NCBI RefSeq assembly: GCF_030867145.1
Contig: NC_134415.1
Coordinates: 71,267,300-71,331,299, forward strand
Direction: 5' to 3'
Length of the DNA stretch: 64,000 nt
DNA from: Opisthocomus hoazin
Taxonomy: Eukaryota > Chordata > Aves > Opisthocomiformes > Opisthocomidae
How positions within the stretch are numbered: position 1 is the first letter of the stretch; the number at the start of each line of letters is the position of its first letter. The notes below the pieces were generated by a model, which was given only the letters and a program-made list of their open reading frames with translations, did no database searches and was not told the origin of the DNA. This document shows positions 1 to 11,329 of this stretch, one piece after another. Made by a program: the position numbers and the translations under genes.

Positions 1-2942
1 GTTTCAAATACATGTTCTAGCCTACGGGTGTGGGGAATAAATTACTCCAGCTCCTGTCAGAGCAGCAGAACAAGCAGGCCAGGGCTGGAACAGACGCATC
101 GTACAAGTTCTGGTTACGGCATGGTGAGTTACTGCCTGGAGCTCAACCCACAGAGTTCACGTTGTTGGAAGAAACTGCGTGAGTGGGACCTAATATACCA
201 CTCTTCTATTCTGCTGAGTCTGGAAGTAAGAGGTAATGCCCGACTATCAGTTAAAGCGATTAACATGAGATATACACACACACACACATCACCTTTGAAA
301 TAACATTTTGTTTTGGTCTCTCTGTGGCATAGAGGATAGACAGCAGTCTGAATGGTTTGCTCTTTCCCGTGGCAATACGTTCCACGGCAATTGATATGAA
401 CACAAATGATCTAACATCATTTCATTCATTGTCTTTGTCATATCAACACTTAGAATATCTGAGAAAATCTTAAATTCATGTCTCTCATCCATTTCAGGAT
501 TGGGCAAATTTGTTTTGTCACCGACTGCACTATTTTGACGGAGACAAGATGCAAGTTTGCTTTTTTAATCACTTCCAGATTGTGCATTTTTACCCTAGAA
601 AAAGATTTCTCACACAAACTCATATGCATAATAACACATGGAAGACAGAATAGACATGGGATTCTTAAGTACAATGTTTGAATCGGGTTTGATCTCCCAG
701 AATATAGACTACAGTGTATATTAATAGAGCTGCACGCGTTACAGGAAAAAAATTGTCAGAGGTGCTGACAATGTTTATGGCCTGCACTCAGATCAGCTTA
801 TGCTAATATCACAAAAAATATTGTATTGCTCATGTGTGGTTCATGTAATTAATGTTTTTTTTAACATCTGTAGTTGTTAGCTTATGGCTTATTTATTTAA
901 GAAAGAGAACCTGCCATAAAGAATTATACTGATGAGCCTGAATACCATAACCATCCAATTTTGAAAAGGTACAAAAATAAAGGTGACACCAATTTTTCCT
1001 TTTTCCATTAGCAGTCATCCTGGTTTTCCCAAATACTGTTACAATTATTCACCATGAAGTAGTCACAAAATAGGTTTCATACAGGCAGACTTGTATGTAT
1101 AATTGAGGCTCTGCTTGATCCTACCATGCACTGGGGGCTGACTTCTGTAACAATACATTGCTATTTTTAGCCTGGTTTCTTCGGTTTATGCAATGATGAA
1201 TTCTCTGAGTGTCCCAAACTAACCCTGTAACTTTGAATTGATTGTCTAGATATAACTCGATCTGACAGAGGTGTGAAACTTGTAGAAATTTTCAGTAAAA
1301 ATGAAAGAGAAAGAGACCATGGCTTGAAGCTTTTATAAAACGTTCTCCCCTAATAACTGACCCTGTGCACCCATTTCTTCTGTCTAGTAGAGGAAACCAG
1401 AAGCTGCTTCCAAAGCGCTCTGCAGAAAAAAAGACCAAAAAAAAAAAGGGATTTGCTCAGATGCATGAGGAGATGATGAAAAAAGTTGTATTTGTTTCAA
1501 TTAAGGTATTTTGTTAAGCTCAGTGGACACTGGATGAAGCACCCCACTGCCGTACTTTATCCCGAACCCCGGAATCACGTGCATTGTAACACAGGCTAAG
1601 GGGGAAAAAAGCTGACACGTCTTCCCAAATCAAATACAGTGTCAGGGGAAGAACGGAAGGTTAAGGAAAACAATACAAAAACTTGTAAAAATATTTATAA
1701 AAATATTGCTGGTGAGTTACTCCTGTTTTTCTTCAGGATCTTTAAAATATTTTCTGTGAAAGGTAACTGACTATTTCGCTCAGTATTAAGACATGACACT
1801 GCAAAACAGACTGCCCCCTAGCCCTGTTTAAGTCAAACTACAAGAAGAAAGAGCAAGTCACTGTACAGCTTGGAAGATGATTTTGGAGCGAGGAGTATCA
1901 GAACTGCAGTTACATTTAGACAGCCCTTCTGAGATTTTCCTTAGATTCTCCCCATAAAAACACTTTTATGGTGAACATAGATATAAGAAATATAAACTAC
2001 AATAGTATTTTTTCCCCCAGAAAATCATTATAATCTAACAGCTAGGTAACCATTCTGACTACACATGGAAATTAAACATAAAATAGCAGAAGACTGTGCA
2101 TCATCTTTTCCTTCCCTCTCCTCTCCCACCTCCCTGAAAGTGGGATGATGTACATTTTAAATTAGGCTAACTTGAAGAAGAAAAGCTGATGCCAAGACTT
2201 TCCAGATCAAATACACAGCTGAGGAAAGATGAGTGATAAATGCACACATGACGCACAGTTATAAATATCATTTACAGGTTCTGCGCAAATCAAGGGTGTT
2301 CACTACTGCTGAAGCACGTACCCCAGGCACTAAAGACAATTTGTACTTACCATTATGTAGTGGAAACATACCCAACAATATACTTCCAGTAAATTAGCAC
2401 ATTACTTTGATGTTACTCATTTTTGCATAGAAAGCCTACTGTCACACATCAATTACCATAGCAAATTAAAGTAACAATAATATGTAACATACTCATATGG
2501 AACAGACAAGTTAATTGCATGCTGCTTTACAGCTTGCATTTAAAGTAACCACTCTGATTTTTCAGGTTCCAAAATTCAGCTTTGCATACCAAACTCTGAA
2601 AGCTGGGGTACGGTACCTCTAACAGCGAATGTTACTCACTTGGTTTTACTGACACAGCGCCGTTCTGTCGTGTTAAGTGGAAAGAAACACCAGCCCTCTG
2701 ACATTCCTTCCCTGGCGCTTTCGGGAAGATCATTCTTCTCCAGCTAGCATCGTAGGGATGCAGGTACAGGCTGCTTCTGCGCTGGCAGGAGGCTGAATCG
2801 CTGACAGTTTCACTGATGCATTTCTCTGTCGGTTATAGGAAGCCAGAGAAGAGGCATAATCTTTTGTCAGTGCACATGACTTGTACAGAAAAGAAAGCTA
2901 CTTCTAAAAATAACTACACAGCATGAGAGTCTCAATGCCACT
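1..2942. other. AT-rich non-coding sequence, possible first intron of NCOA7
   Basis: No open frame longer than about 90 codons and no recognisable exon is seen. A short (AC)n microsatellite lies near 272-288. If the island at 3.65-4.26 kb is the NCOA7 promoter, this stretch would be its first intron. Nothing in the sequence itself proves that. Confidence 0.4.
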
Positions 2943-3000
2943 TCCCTGGTGGTCTAGTGGTCAGCCCCCACCCCTCACAGCCTGGGTTCACACCCAGGAA
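2943..3000 (+). pseudogene. Decayed tRNA-Glu(CTC) copy
   Basis: The first 19 bases are identical to the intact tRNA-Glu gene 1.4 kb downstream, covering the acceptor 5' strand and the D-arm/box A region. The anticodon arm is scrambled and shortened, although a CTC in a CTCAC context survives. A T-arm-like CCTGGGTTCACACCCAGG remains with the box B core changed (GGTTCAC). The 3' acceptor strand is lost, so no full cloverleaf can form. About 14 nt are missing relative to the intact gene. It lies on the same strand, suggesting an old local duplication or a retroposed tRNA fragment. Confidence 0.75.
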
Positions 3001-3649
3001 AAGATCTCCTATTTCAGTAAAACTTCTCTACTACATACATTAGTTTTCACTACTCTCATAGCTGTAATCAATGACCCTTTCACTGGTCAATAGAAATTTA
3101 GTATATTACACATCTTGAAAAAAACTTACTAATTGTCAAGCATAACAGAGCAAGAACAATTTGTTTCTACATCTAAGCGTTTCCTAAGACACGGGCAAAA
3201 CACATTCGCCCGCCCTGCCATCGGCCATGAGTACATCCCTGAGGAAGCCAGGGCTCTTTACGTTTGCTTTCAGACTCTCTGAAGCTTTTACAGATAAGCT
3301 AAGGCATATCTGCAAAATTCACAAGCATTACGTCTGAAGCTTATCTAAACACAGAAAGGGTTTCTTATGTAATGCATTTCAGAGGCAGAGGGGTTGAGAA
3401 CGAGAAATTTGCTTGTGTAGCGCAAACTATCTTCTATTATGGACACTGCTTAAATAGGGAAAATTAATTTTGCTAGTACTGCTTGCAGATCTGCTTTGCT
3501 CATGAAGGCAGCAGGCCAGAGGAAAAAGCGCTCATGCAGACATCGTCTGCATCGATGGCAGAGTTTCTACTCCTCTCGCAGACACCTCACCCGAAAAAAG
3601 CGAAGCCACAGATTCTCATCTGCCGTGTCAGGAGGCCCCGGCAGCATAC

Positions 3650-4260
3650 GACAACCAAACCGCCAGCCTGGTTTCCCTACGTGGAAGCCACGGGCTCCCA
3701 GCTGAGGGAGGCCCTCGGATCGGCTCCCCCCCGCAGCCCCAAGCACTCTCCCCGCTTCCACAGCCCGCCCGCAGAGCCACCAGGGCCGGGCAGCGCAGGC
3801 GCTCGGCGGGCCAGGCCTCGCCTGGAGCCGCTACAGCGGCACCCCGCAGGGAGACCGTCAGGTGAGGAACAGCGGGAACAGCCAACACGACGTGAGGAAA
3901 AATCGCGGAGGGCCCCGGCGGAGGAAGTGGGCCCGGCCCGGTCCGCAGCCCTCCCCGCGCCCCGGCGCCTTCCTCCTACCGAGCGCCCGCCGTCCCCGGC
4001 CGCGCAGCTCCTGCCTGTCGCGCTGTGCGGGGCGCACCTCCTCCCGCTGCTGCACCGCCGCGCCCGCGGCTCTGTCCCGCCCGGCCTCCCGCCGCCATCC
4101 CGCCTCCCGCCCACGGCGAAAGCCCCTCAACCGCCTCGCCTGAGGCGCCCCCTCTCCTCTCATCCCCCGCCGCCTCCCCCCTCTTCCGTGGGTTGGAATG
4201 GAACGTCCCTCCCTACACACAGCTGTCTCCGGGACTTGGTACTGCCCGGGGTGGGGGGGG
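3650..4260. promoter_or_regulatory. CpG island next to the tRNA-Glu gene; candidate NCOA7 promoter
   Basis: This is a compact stretch of high G+C and dense CpG in otherwise AT-rich sequence, ending about 100 bp before the tRNA gene. No coding exon is recognised in it. In mammals the gene downstream of HEY2 is NCOA7, whose first exon is non-coding, and I recall a tRNA-Glu(CTC) gene just upstream of its start. By that synteny the island could be the NCOA7 promoter transcribing left on the minus strand. It could equally be an isolated island created by the Pol III gene. The gene identity is inferred only from location. Confidence 0.45.
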
Positions 4261-4353
4261 CACAAAGACAAGAAACCGAGACGACGGTAAAAAGCGGGTG
4301 GTGTGGGTATGGGCTTCTGCTCTTGAGGAAGGAGTTGAAAACGTATTGCAGGT

Positions 4354-4425
4354 TCCCTGGTGGTCTAGTGGTTAGGATTCGGCGCTCTCACCGCCGCGGC
4401 CCGGGTTCGATTCCCGGTCAGGGAA
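4354..4425 (+). tRNA. tRNA-Glu (anticodon CTC)
   Basis: This is a complete 72-nt cloverleaf. The acceptor stem TCCCTGG pairs with the 3' TCAGGGA (one G-T wobble) and is followed by discriminator A. The anticodon stem CGGCG/CGCCG (4380-4384 with 4392-4396) encloses the loop CTCTCAC, with CTC at 4387-4389. The T arm CCGGG TTCGATT CCCGG is intact. The internal box A (TGGTCTAGTGG) and box B (GGTTCGATTCC) are both intact. A TTTT Pol III terminator follows at 4432-4435. The sequence appears identical or nearly so to the human tRNA-Glu(CTC) gene as I recall it, so it is very likely functional. It has no intron and does not encode the CCA end. Confidence 0.97.
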
Positions 4426-4431
4426 AAAGCC

Positions 4432-4435
4432 TTTT
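4432..4435 (+). terminator. Pol III T-tract terminator of tRNA-Glu(CTC)
   Basis: A TTTT run begins 7 nt after the tRNA 3' end, the usual position and form of a vertebrate RNA polymerase III terminator. Confidence 0.85.
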
Positions 4436-4439
4436 GGTC

Positions 4440-5560
4440 TTATCTCTCGCCTGTTCGGTTTCTCTCCGAGCCTCTCCTTGTGCTTTTACAACTCAGGGAG
4501 CACCCGGCCGGCTGCTGTGCGAGTCCGAGGCGTCGGCGTCGCTGCGCAGCAGCGAGTTTAAGAGGCGCTTGGCAGTCTGGAGGAGTCGCGCACGAAGGCA
4601 GCGTGCGAAGTCCCACTGGCCCGTGCAGGCACGGGGAGCCTGCCCAGGTGTAGCATCTGTCTGGAAGTTTTCCCTTCACAAAACTGCCTATGGACACCCC
4701 GTGCCCGCCCACAGGGTTTCTAGGAGTCAGCAGAGGGCTGCCGAGAGGGACACAGGCAGGGCTGTTGGCCAGCACTTAGAAATACCGTATTTTCCTTTTT
4801 TTTGTCTGCTCTGACAGCTAAGGGTGTTCCCATACCTTTCCCCCAACAGATAAAGGGTCACTTGTTGCCATCATGCATCCTTGGCCCATGGCAGCAGGGA
4901 CCCCCTTCACTGTCCCTGCTGTGTGTGCCTCTCCAAACCAGCGTCGTGTCCCCCAGAGAAGGTGGGGAGGGTTTGTCCCCTGCACCTGTCTCCTAGCAGG
5001 AGAAGAGCTGCAGTTCCCCGTGGTGTCTCCTCACCTGTGGAGCAGACTGTCTCTTTGCAGTGTTTGCACAGCCCTCGTCACGCAGGGTTGTTTGGTATCT
5101 GGTCAGGGGGACAAGAGAGAGCCTAGATATTCTTTGGGAGCCGGAAGGAAAGAAACAGAGAGGACAAAAGGAGTTTTAATACCTCCCTGTCATTAGCATC
5201 TGTCTCGCTCCCTCCTGCAAGGAAGCCCTCAGCACACTTTCTCAGCTCCTAGCAATGGTGCAGGTGACTTGGAAGGTGAGGTGAGGAGGAGAGAGGCGAT
5301 GAGAACAGGGTAAAGCCTCTTCCAGTCCTGTGGCAGCGGGGTGCCTCCCCTCCTCCTCCTCCGCCCAGAGCTCCCTGGCAGCAAGCAGGTCTGTCCCATA
5401 GCAGAGCACATCAGCTGCGCGCCCAACCTCACAGCCAGGGCTCCAGCAAGAGCTGCTCTTCTTGTCCCCATAGTCCCCCACCTCTCCCCTCTGCCTGTGA
5501 TTTGTGGGGCGAGAGGGTCGGCAGTGGGAGAACCTCTTCTTTGATGTTGGAGCGATGCCT
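4440..5560. other. Non-coding sequence between the tRNA gene and an LTR
   Basis: This is moderately GC-rich sequence with several short open frames on both strands that show no conserved-looking protein features. No repeat or gene is recognised. Confidence 0.4.
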
Positions 5561-5564
5561 TGCC

Positions 5565-6144
5565 TGTGGTGGACTGACCACCAGTTGCCTACCCAGCCGT
5601 GCTCTCACTCCCCCTCCTCAGCAGGGCAGGGGGAGAAAATAAGATGAAAAATTTGTGGGTTGAGATGAAGGCAGTTTAATGCAAGAAAGCAAAGGCTGTG
5701 CACGGAAGCAAAGCAAAAAAAAGATTTGTTCTTTTCTTTGCATCAGCAAGTGATGTCCAGCCACTTCCTTGGAATCAGGGCCCCATGTAGTAGTTGCTTT
5801 GGAAGACAAATGCCTTAGTAATTAACTTCATCATGCATCTCTGCTCCCTTCTCCTAGCTTTTATTGCTGAGCACGACCGTCATATGGTAGGGAATATCCC
5901 CTTTAGTCAGTTTGGATCAGCTGTCCTGGCTGTGTCCCCTCCCAAACTCTTGCCCCTCCCCACCCTACTGGCCTTGGGAGGGGGGAGTGTTGAAGAGACA
6001 GCCTTCATGCTGTAGGAACACAGCCCAGCAGTGGCCACAACATTGGCATGTTATCAGCACCATTCTAGCTACAAATACGAAGCATAGCACAATGAGGGCT
6101 GCTATGGGGAAAGTTAACTCCATCCCAGGAAGACTCAAAATGCA
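5565..6144 (+). mobile_element. Solo LTR of an avian endogenous retrovirus (ERVL-like)
   Basis: The stretch begins TGTGGTGGACTGACC and ends near TGCA. It contains, in order, segments typical of the common avian ERVL-type LTRs as I remember them: CTCTCACTCCCCCTCCTCAG, the GGGGGAGAAAATAAGATGAAAA block, GGGTTGAGAT..GGCAGTTTAAT, the CAGCTGTCCTGGCTGTGTCC block, and a final ATGGGGAAAGTTAACTCCATC. It is about 580 bp. No gag, pol or env sequence adjoins it, so it is a solo LTR left by recombination. A target-site duplication could not be identified with confidence. Divergence and small indels suggest an old copy. Confidence 0.75.
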
Positions 6145-6629
6145 GGTAGAACAAGAAATATTCACAATAAATGAATATAATAGTTACCTTTAGACAGACT
6201 GCAAAACAGACTCTAGCATAGCTGGCAGATTATGCTTTAGCAGCGATCCTTCCTGCTGCCAGGAGAGAGCCATGGCCCTCGCGTCGCCCATGTAGCTCCT
6301 TAATGCTCTCAGGCCATGCTTTATGCTGGAGTACTCCGCACTGATGTGAAAGCACCACTGGAAATAATGGCTTTGGCTGCCTTTCCCAGGGTGTGCCAGA
6401 GGCGTACTGCGGTCTGGGCTGCCCTCCAATGCAGCTAGGAGCGTCTTGTGAGAAATCCCAAGGTCCTTCACTGCATTTTTTATGACAAGGAAGCCTCAAG
6501 GGGGTGAAAAAGTATGGGATCACCTTTGCTTTAAAGCTGAAAGCAAACACTCAAAAGGGCTGTAATTACCCTTTAGATATTAAGAAAAGCTGCTCAATAA
6601 TAGCCAAGCACTGGGAGCTAAGGAATTAT

Positions 6630-6760
6630 TGCACTCCTGTGGTTGGAGGTCGTTAAGAATGGACTGGGCAAGCATCTCATCAAGGGTTTCCGACTGGGCC
6701 AGGGCAACAGCTCAGTGGGTCTCCTAAGGTCCTGGAAATCCTGATTTTGTTATTTTGTCT
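6630..6760 (+). mobile_element. Possible CR1 LINE 3' fragment
   Basis: Text of the form GGTCGTTAAGAATGGACTGG .. CAAGCATCTCATCAAGG .. GGTCCTGGAAATCCTGATT follows the order of the CR1 3' end (gtttttaaga..ggttggaca..cacct..ggtcccttccagccct). It is heavily diverged and lacks a terminal octamer repeat, so the assignment is tentative. Confidence 0.35.
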
Positions 6761-9700
6761 TGGACTTTCCCCTATAATTACCAGTTTATATGAGTTGCAC
6801 TGAGCTAGCTGTGCAGGGCTCTCAGATTCCCCCCTGTCTCTTCGCTCTCAGTGAAATGCATTACCAAGTTGGTGGAAGAAGTTGCTGTTTTCTATCTCAG
6901 AAAATGATGGATCATTTTAGAAGCAGCTGAAGTGAATTTCAGGTGTTGGCTACTTTCCCAGAAAAGGTATAGGTGTGGTTTGACAGAATAGAAACAAAAA
7001 AAGCATTTCCTTTGGTTTTAACTCATTTTGTAGTAGTGTATTTGCACGCTCTTAGCATCATGAGTCCAGTTTTAGAGTCATCTGAGAAAGGATAATCATA
7101 TGTAAGATTTTAGAAATCTAGAGAAAATCCCCAGAATAGCTCTTGTACACAAAGAAGGAGTACAGTTTCCAGTATTTTGCTAGGAATGGAAGCACAGTCT
7201 CTGAAGAGGCTACCTAACAGCCTTCCCAAGCCCTTCTCAGTCTGATGCCAGGCCTGAAACTTGCCCTCGCACAGAGAACAAATATCCACCTGGCACGGAG
7301 GGGGAACCAGTCCTCTTGCTGGTGTCCTACTGCTTCAGGTCCCACTGTGATTAAAGGTGTCCTGGTCTAGCATGAAAAGACTCCAGGATCAGTGCTCACC
7401 TTCAGCATGGATTGAACAGTTACGGCAGTTCCTGGCTCCCTGTTTCCTGGGCCTTAGATGAATGTGATGGTGGGAAGGACCAGGGTACTTGTTTTCAATA
7501 GGTGGAAGAAGCGTCTTTCCTAGATTCTTTGTCAATATTTTTGTTTTAAATAATAAGTAACTCCTGACACTGGCATGCTGAAGCCCCAGAAAAGGTGGTC
7601 TGTTTTGCAGAGGACTGGCAGTACAATCAAAGGCACATTACAAAAGCCACCTGGCACGTTCCTGCACAGGCTGGAACAGAGGTATTTTAAACAAATACAA
7701 GATCAATATGGTTTGGGTTTGTTGTTTTTGGGGTTTTTTTTTGAAGCATCACATTCTCCAAGTGTAGTTGAATCTGCTTCTAACTGTGATATATTCTGAG
7801 GTACTGGATCACAAGTATTTTTACTTTCATTTCTGTACTTCCTCAGAAGCTTGACCGACCGCCTTCCATCTCCCAGCAAAGGCTGATGGGAGTGCACTGC
7901 AGTAGAAAGAAGGAAAGTAAGGAAAACAACGCCTTGACTATAGCTCAGTTTAAACCAGCAGCTGAGTTTCTGATTAAGACTGTTAACTCTTACTTTTTAT
8001 GCTTTATTGGGAAATTTGGGAACAGGAGCTTTCACATGTAAACTTGATCTTTAATCTCTGGTGTTAACTTTTCTTTCTGGCTATCTCCTTTACGTTACAG
8101 CCCTACATTAATTCCACTTCTTATTTTTTTTCCAATCCTGTATGAAATACCTTACCTGTGAGCAAACACAGAATTTTGCACAACTTTTACAACCTATAGA
8201 CTCTTTAGAAAACGAAAGCTCCCAGTTTTTTTCTAAAGGCATGTTTTCTATTTGCCCTCATATTTCACTTCTATCTGAAGGACACACAGTCATGCAGTCA
8301 TTGGATTTATTCTGTTCCCAGGACATTCTGGTTGCTGCTTAGCCCCTTATCTTTTGTTTTATTGTGGACATAGACAAGTACAACTTCACGCTGTGCTCTA
8401 CAGGGCAACGAGCCTCTACTTATTGATAAAAATATAGTTTGAACATGCCACGAGGTGGCACCCCGGTCCCACGTCTGCTACCACCCACTCGTGCCTCCCA
8501 GCATCGTCCCTGCTCAGAGGGTTTCAGATTTGATTCCAGAGGTTAACATCGTGCTCCTTTGATTCCAACGAGCTATAGAGTAAGGAAGGCTTTGTATTTG
8601 CTGATAAAGCCAACTTCATGTACAGATGAAGCTGTTATTACACCAAATCATATGCAAAATGTTTCCTTGAGTCTAAGGCTGTACATGGAAGCTTTACAAG
8701 CTGTCTTTGAAACAGCTTTAATGTAGCTTTTAAAAAAGAGAAGTTACAAAGGATTATCAGGAGTATGACCTCAGTCTATCTGTGGCATTTATGCATCAAT
8801 GATATATGCCATTACCAGAGTGACAAAGAACCACGTGGCCCTGGATGTGTTCATCCTCACAGCCAGCAGCATCTGCTTTTCACATGTAGATTTTGAACTG
8901 AAGATCATGCAGCAAGTCTGTGCCAAGGCAAAGGAGGGAACCAGAATTTCTGCATCCCTGGTCAGGATTGCAGGCCATTGTGATCCGCTGGCCGGGGAGA
9001 CGAGAAGGTTCTGGTTTCGTTCACTTCTGCACTGATTCACAAGGCTGGTGACCATGCAAGCAGTCTGAGCTGCAAGATTAGCACTGCTGTCACCATGGCA
9101 GTTACACCACACAAACTAGGCGAAGTGTTTATTAAACTGCTGGAGATGGAAAAAAAAAAAAAGATGCTTTCAGGCACACAATCCATTCTCCAGACTTCCC
9201 CCTCCCCTCTCCCCCATTATCTCTCCCAAGATTCTTTCTGTAAAATACTGCAGTCTTAAAACATAATGGTAAATCTCTTTCCTAGGTACAGATTTGTTAA
9301 GGAACACCTCCTGGACAGTAAGGTAAACTAAAAAAAACATAACAACCTTATTTCAAATCTGCTAGGCCTGTTACTTCAGAACTACAGATGGAAAATTTAC
9401 TTTGAAATGTGTTTTAAGAGAAACTATTTTATCCATACTGAGGTGTTTTATTTAAGGTGATGGTAACAAAAGTGCAGTGCAGATTTAATTACCACACAAA
9501 GGTCTAGATAATACTATCCAAGGACCATTTTCCAAAAAGTCCTTTTTCAGGAGCAATTGCCGTGTCCTATTAAGCAGTGCTCTGATCATGAAATTATGAA
9601 AGATCTGATCCTTTTAAATGCCTGAACTTTTTCACTTACATGCTGAAAATCTGCTTTCTTGACCCCTTTTATTACTGCCTTGTGGCTACAGTCAATCATT

Positions 9701-11250
9701 ACCTTCTGCTTTTCCATGCTTTGTTTCCCTTGTGCTCTTCTGATTAATCACATTTTAGTAAACTATGTTGACAATGTTATTATGCCGTGCCTAATCTTTG
9801 TCTTGCTGGCAGGAAAACAGAGCTGGGAGGTGCCAGCTTCCCGCAAAAGTAGGAAAATAATAACAAGGAATAAATTGGTGTTACAACACATGCTCTGGCT
9901 GGTGGTGCTGCCCGCTGCGTGTGACAGGGAAGAGCGGTGACCCAGGCGAGGCCAAGGCGGCTGATGGAGCGTGGCCGCGGCAGGGTGCCTTCTGCAGCTC
10001 TGCCGCCGAGCGGCTATGCACTCCAACGGGCCCCGCGTCCTCTGCAAGGGATTTTTTTGACATAAATGGCAACTCTGTATTCCATAAATGGCACAACTGG
10101 TATCGTGTAAGCCGCAGTTCTGCACAAGAGATCTGGCAAAATAAATGAAAGAAACCGGAATGATCTTCATGTCTGTTCAGATGAGAGACTGCCTGTCTAA
10201 TCCTATCAGGATGAAGTTTTGCAGTATATAAGCTTCAGTTTGTTCGTTTTCTGCCCCAGGCTGAGTAGAAAGTCTCGGCTTCAGATTTGTTTGGACTATG
10301 GCCTTGGGTCAATCGTGCTGTAGCCTGCTAGGTGGCTTCCATCCCTCCAACCATTCCGCACTCATCTCCCCTTAAGCAAACAGGCTGCAGATGAGTGTGA
10401 AGCACATGGGGCGACGAGCGAGGCTCCTGCCCCCGTGACTCCCCTGTCTGCTGTGAGGCTCACAGGGAGCCCTCGGGTACGTGCCAAACCCCGTTCTGCA
10501 GGGCCCACCTTCGGGCTCCCCACTACCACCCATCCAGGTTTGTGTTTGGCGAGAAAGTGGTGACGGGAGATGCTGGCGGCGCTGGCTGTGGATGCGGGCA
10601 GCATGCAACAGCTCACTGCCATACGCCGTGCTGCCACGCTTCTTCTGAAGGTCAGAAGAGGCTCCCGTTACCCTCCGCCTGCCTGCTTTCGTGAAGGCTG
10701 CGCTCCGTTGCGGGCAGCGCAAGGTGAGCATGCTGTGGGCAGCAGGAGCGGGCAGCTGGCTGCCCGCAGGCAGGCGACAGCCACCACACCCCAAGCACGG
10801 CAGCGATTCCCCCGTCGGAGCTCAGCGCAGCAACGCCCAGCAGTAGTGTCCTCTGCTTACTCATTCCCGTCAGGCTGGGGTACTCACAGGTACTCCAGCG
10901 CTTCTGAAAACCAGGTGTCTTTAAATTTTTTGTGCCTACCGTCTATTACAGTTTGTTGATCCTGCTTTAAGAGTAAAAACCCGAATGGTTAAAAGTGATT
11001 TAGTAAATTCTTCTTCTCCTCTGTTCATACAGTTTGAAGGGGATTTTTCTTCTATGTCATCCCTTATGTCATCAGAAATTTGCCTCCCTCCCTAGCATCT
11101 GGGCTCCAGGACTGCTACTATCTTCTGTGAACGGAGGCTATGGTAGGGACCGGAGACTCTAGTTAGGGGTGCTCACAAGATGACCATGAGTTTGGAGACA
11201 ATCTTGTCCCTGGAGTCTGAGGTCTAAATAGACAAGATCAAGGGCAAGAA
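6761..11250. other. Non-coding sequence downstream of HEY2
   Basis: No gene is recognised. All open frames are short and look random. A poly-A tract lies at about 9150-9162. A locally GC-rich patch at about 10.4-10.9 kb has open frames on both strands but no recognisable protein. Confidence 0.4.
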
Positions 11251-11254
11251 ACTA

Positions 11255-11325
11255 AAGAACACTATTCCCACTTTACAGGTGAGCAGCCAAGAAGCAGAGT
11301 AATGAACAGTTGTATTTCTGACATG
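11255..11325 (-). repeat. Possible MIR/L2-type ancient remnant
   Basis: The stretch CACTATTCCCACTTTACAGG TGAGCAGCCAAGAAGCAGAG resembles the reverse complement of the shared MIR/L2 segment (..ccattttacagatgaggaaactgaggcacagag..). It is short and strongly diverged, so the call is by recognition only. Confidence 0.35.
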
Positions 11326-11329
11326 TTTA

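Noticed and set aside
3483-4814. 443-codon plus-strand open frame
   Set aside because: It runs through the CpG island and straight across the tRNA-Glu gene. Its composition (Pro, Arg, Ala, Ser) is what GC-rich DNA gives by chance, and other frames here are open too.
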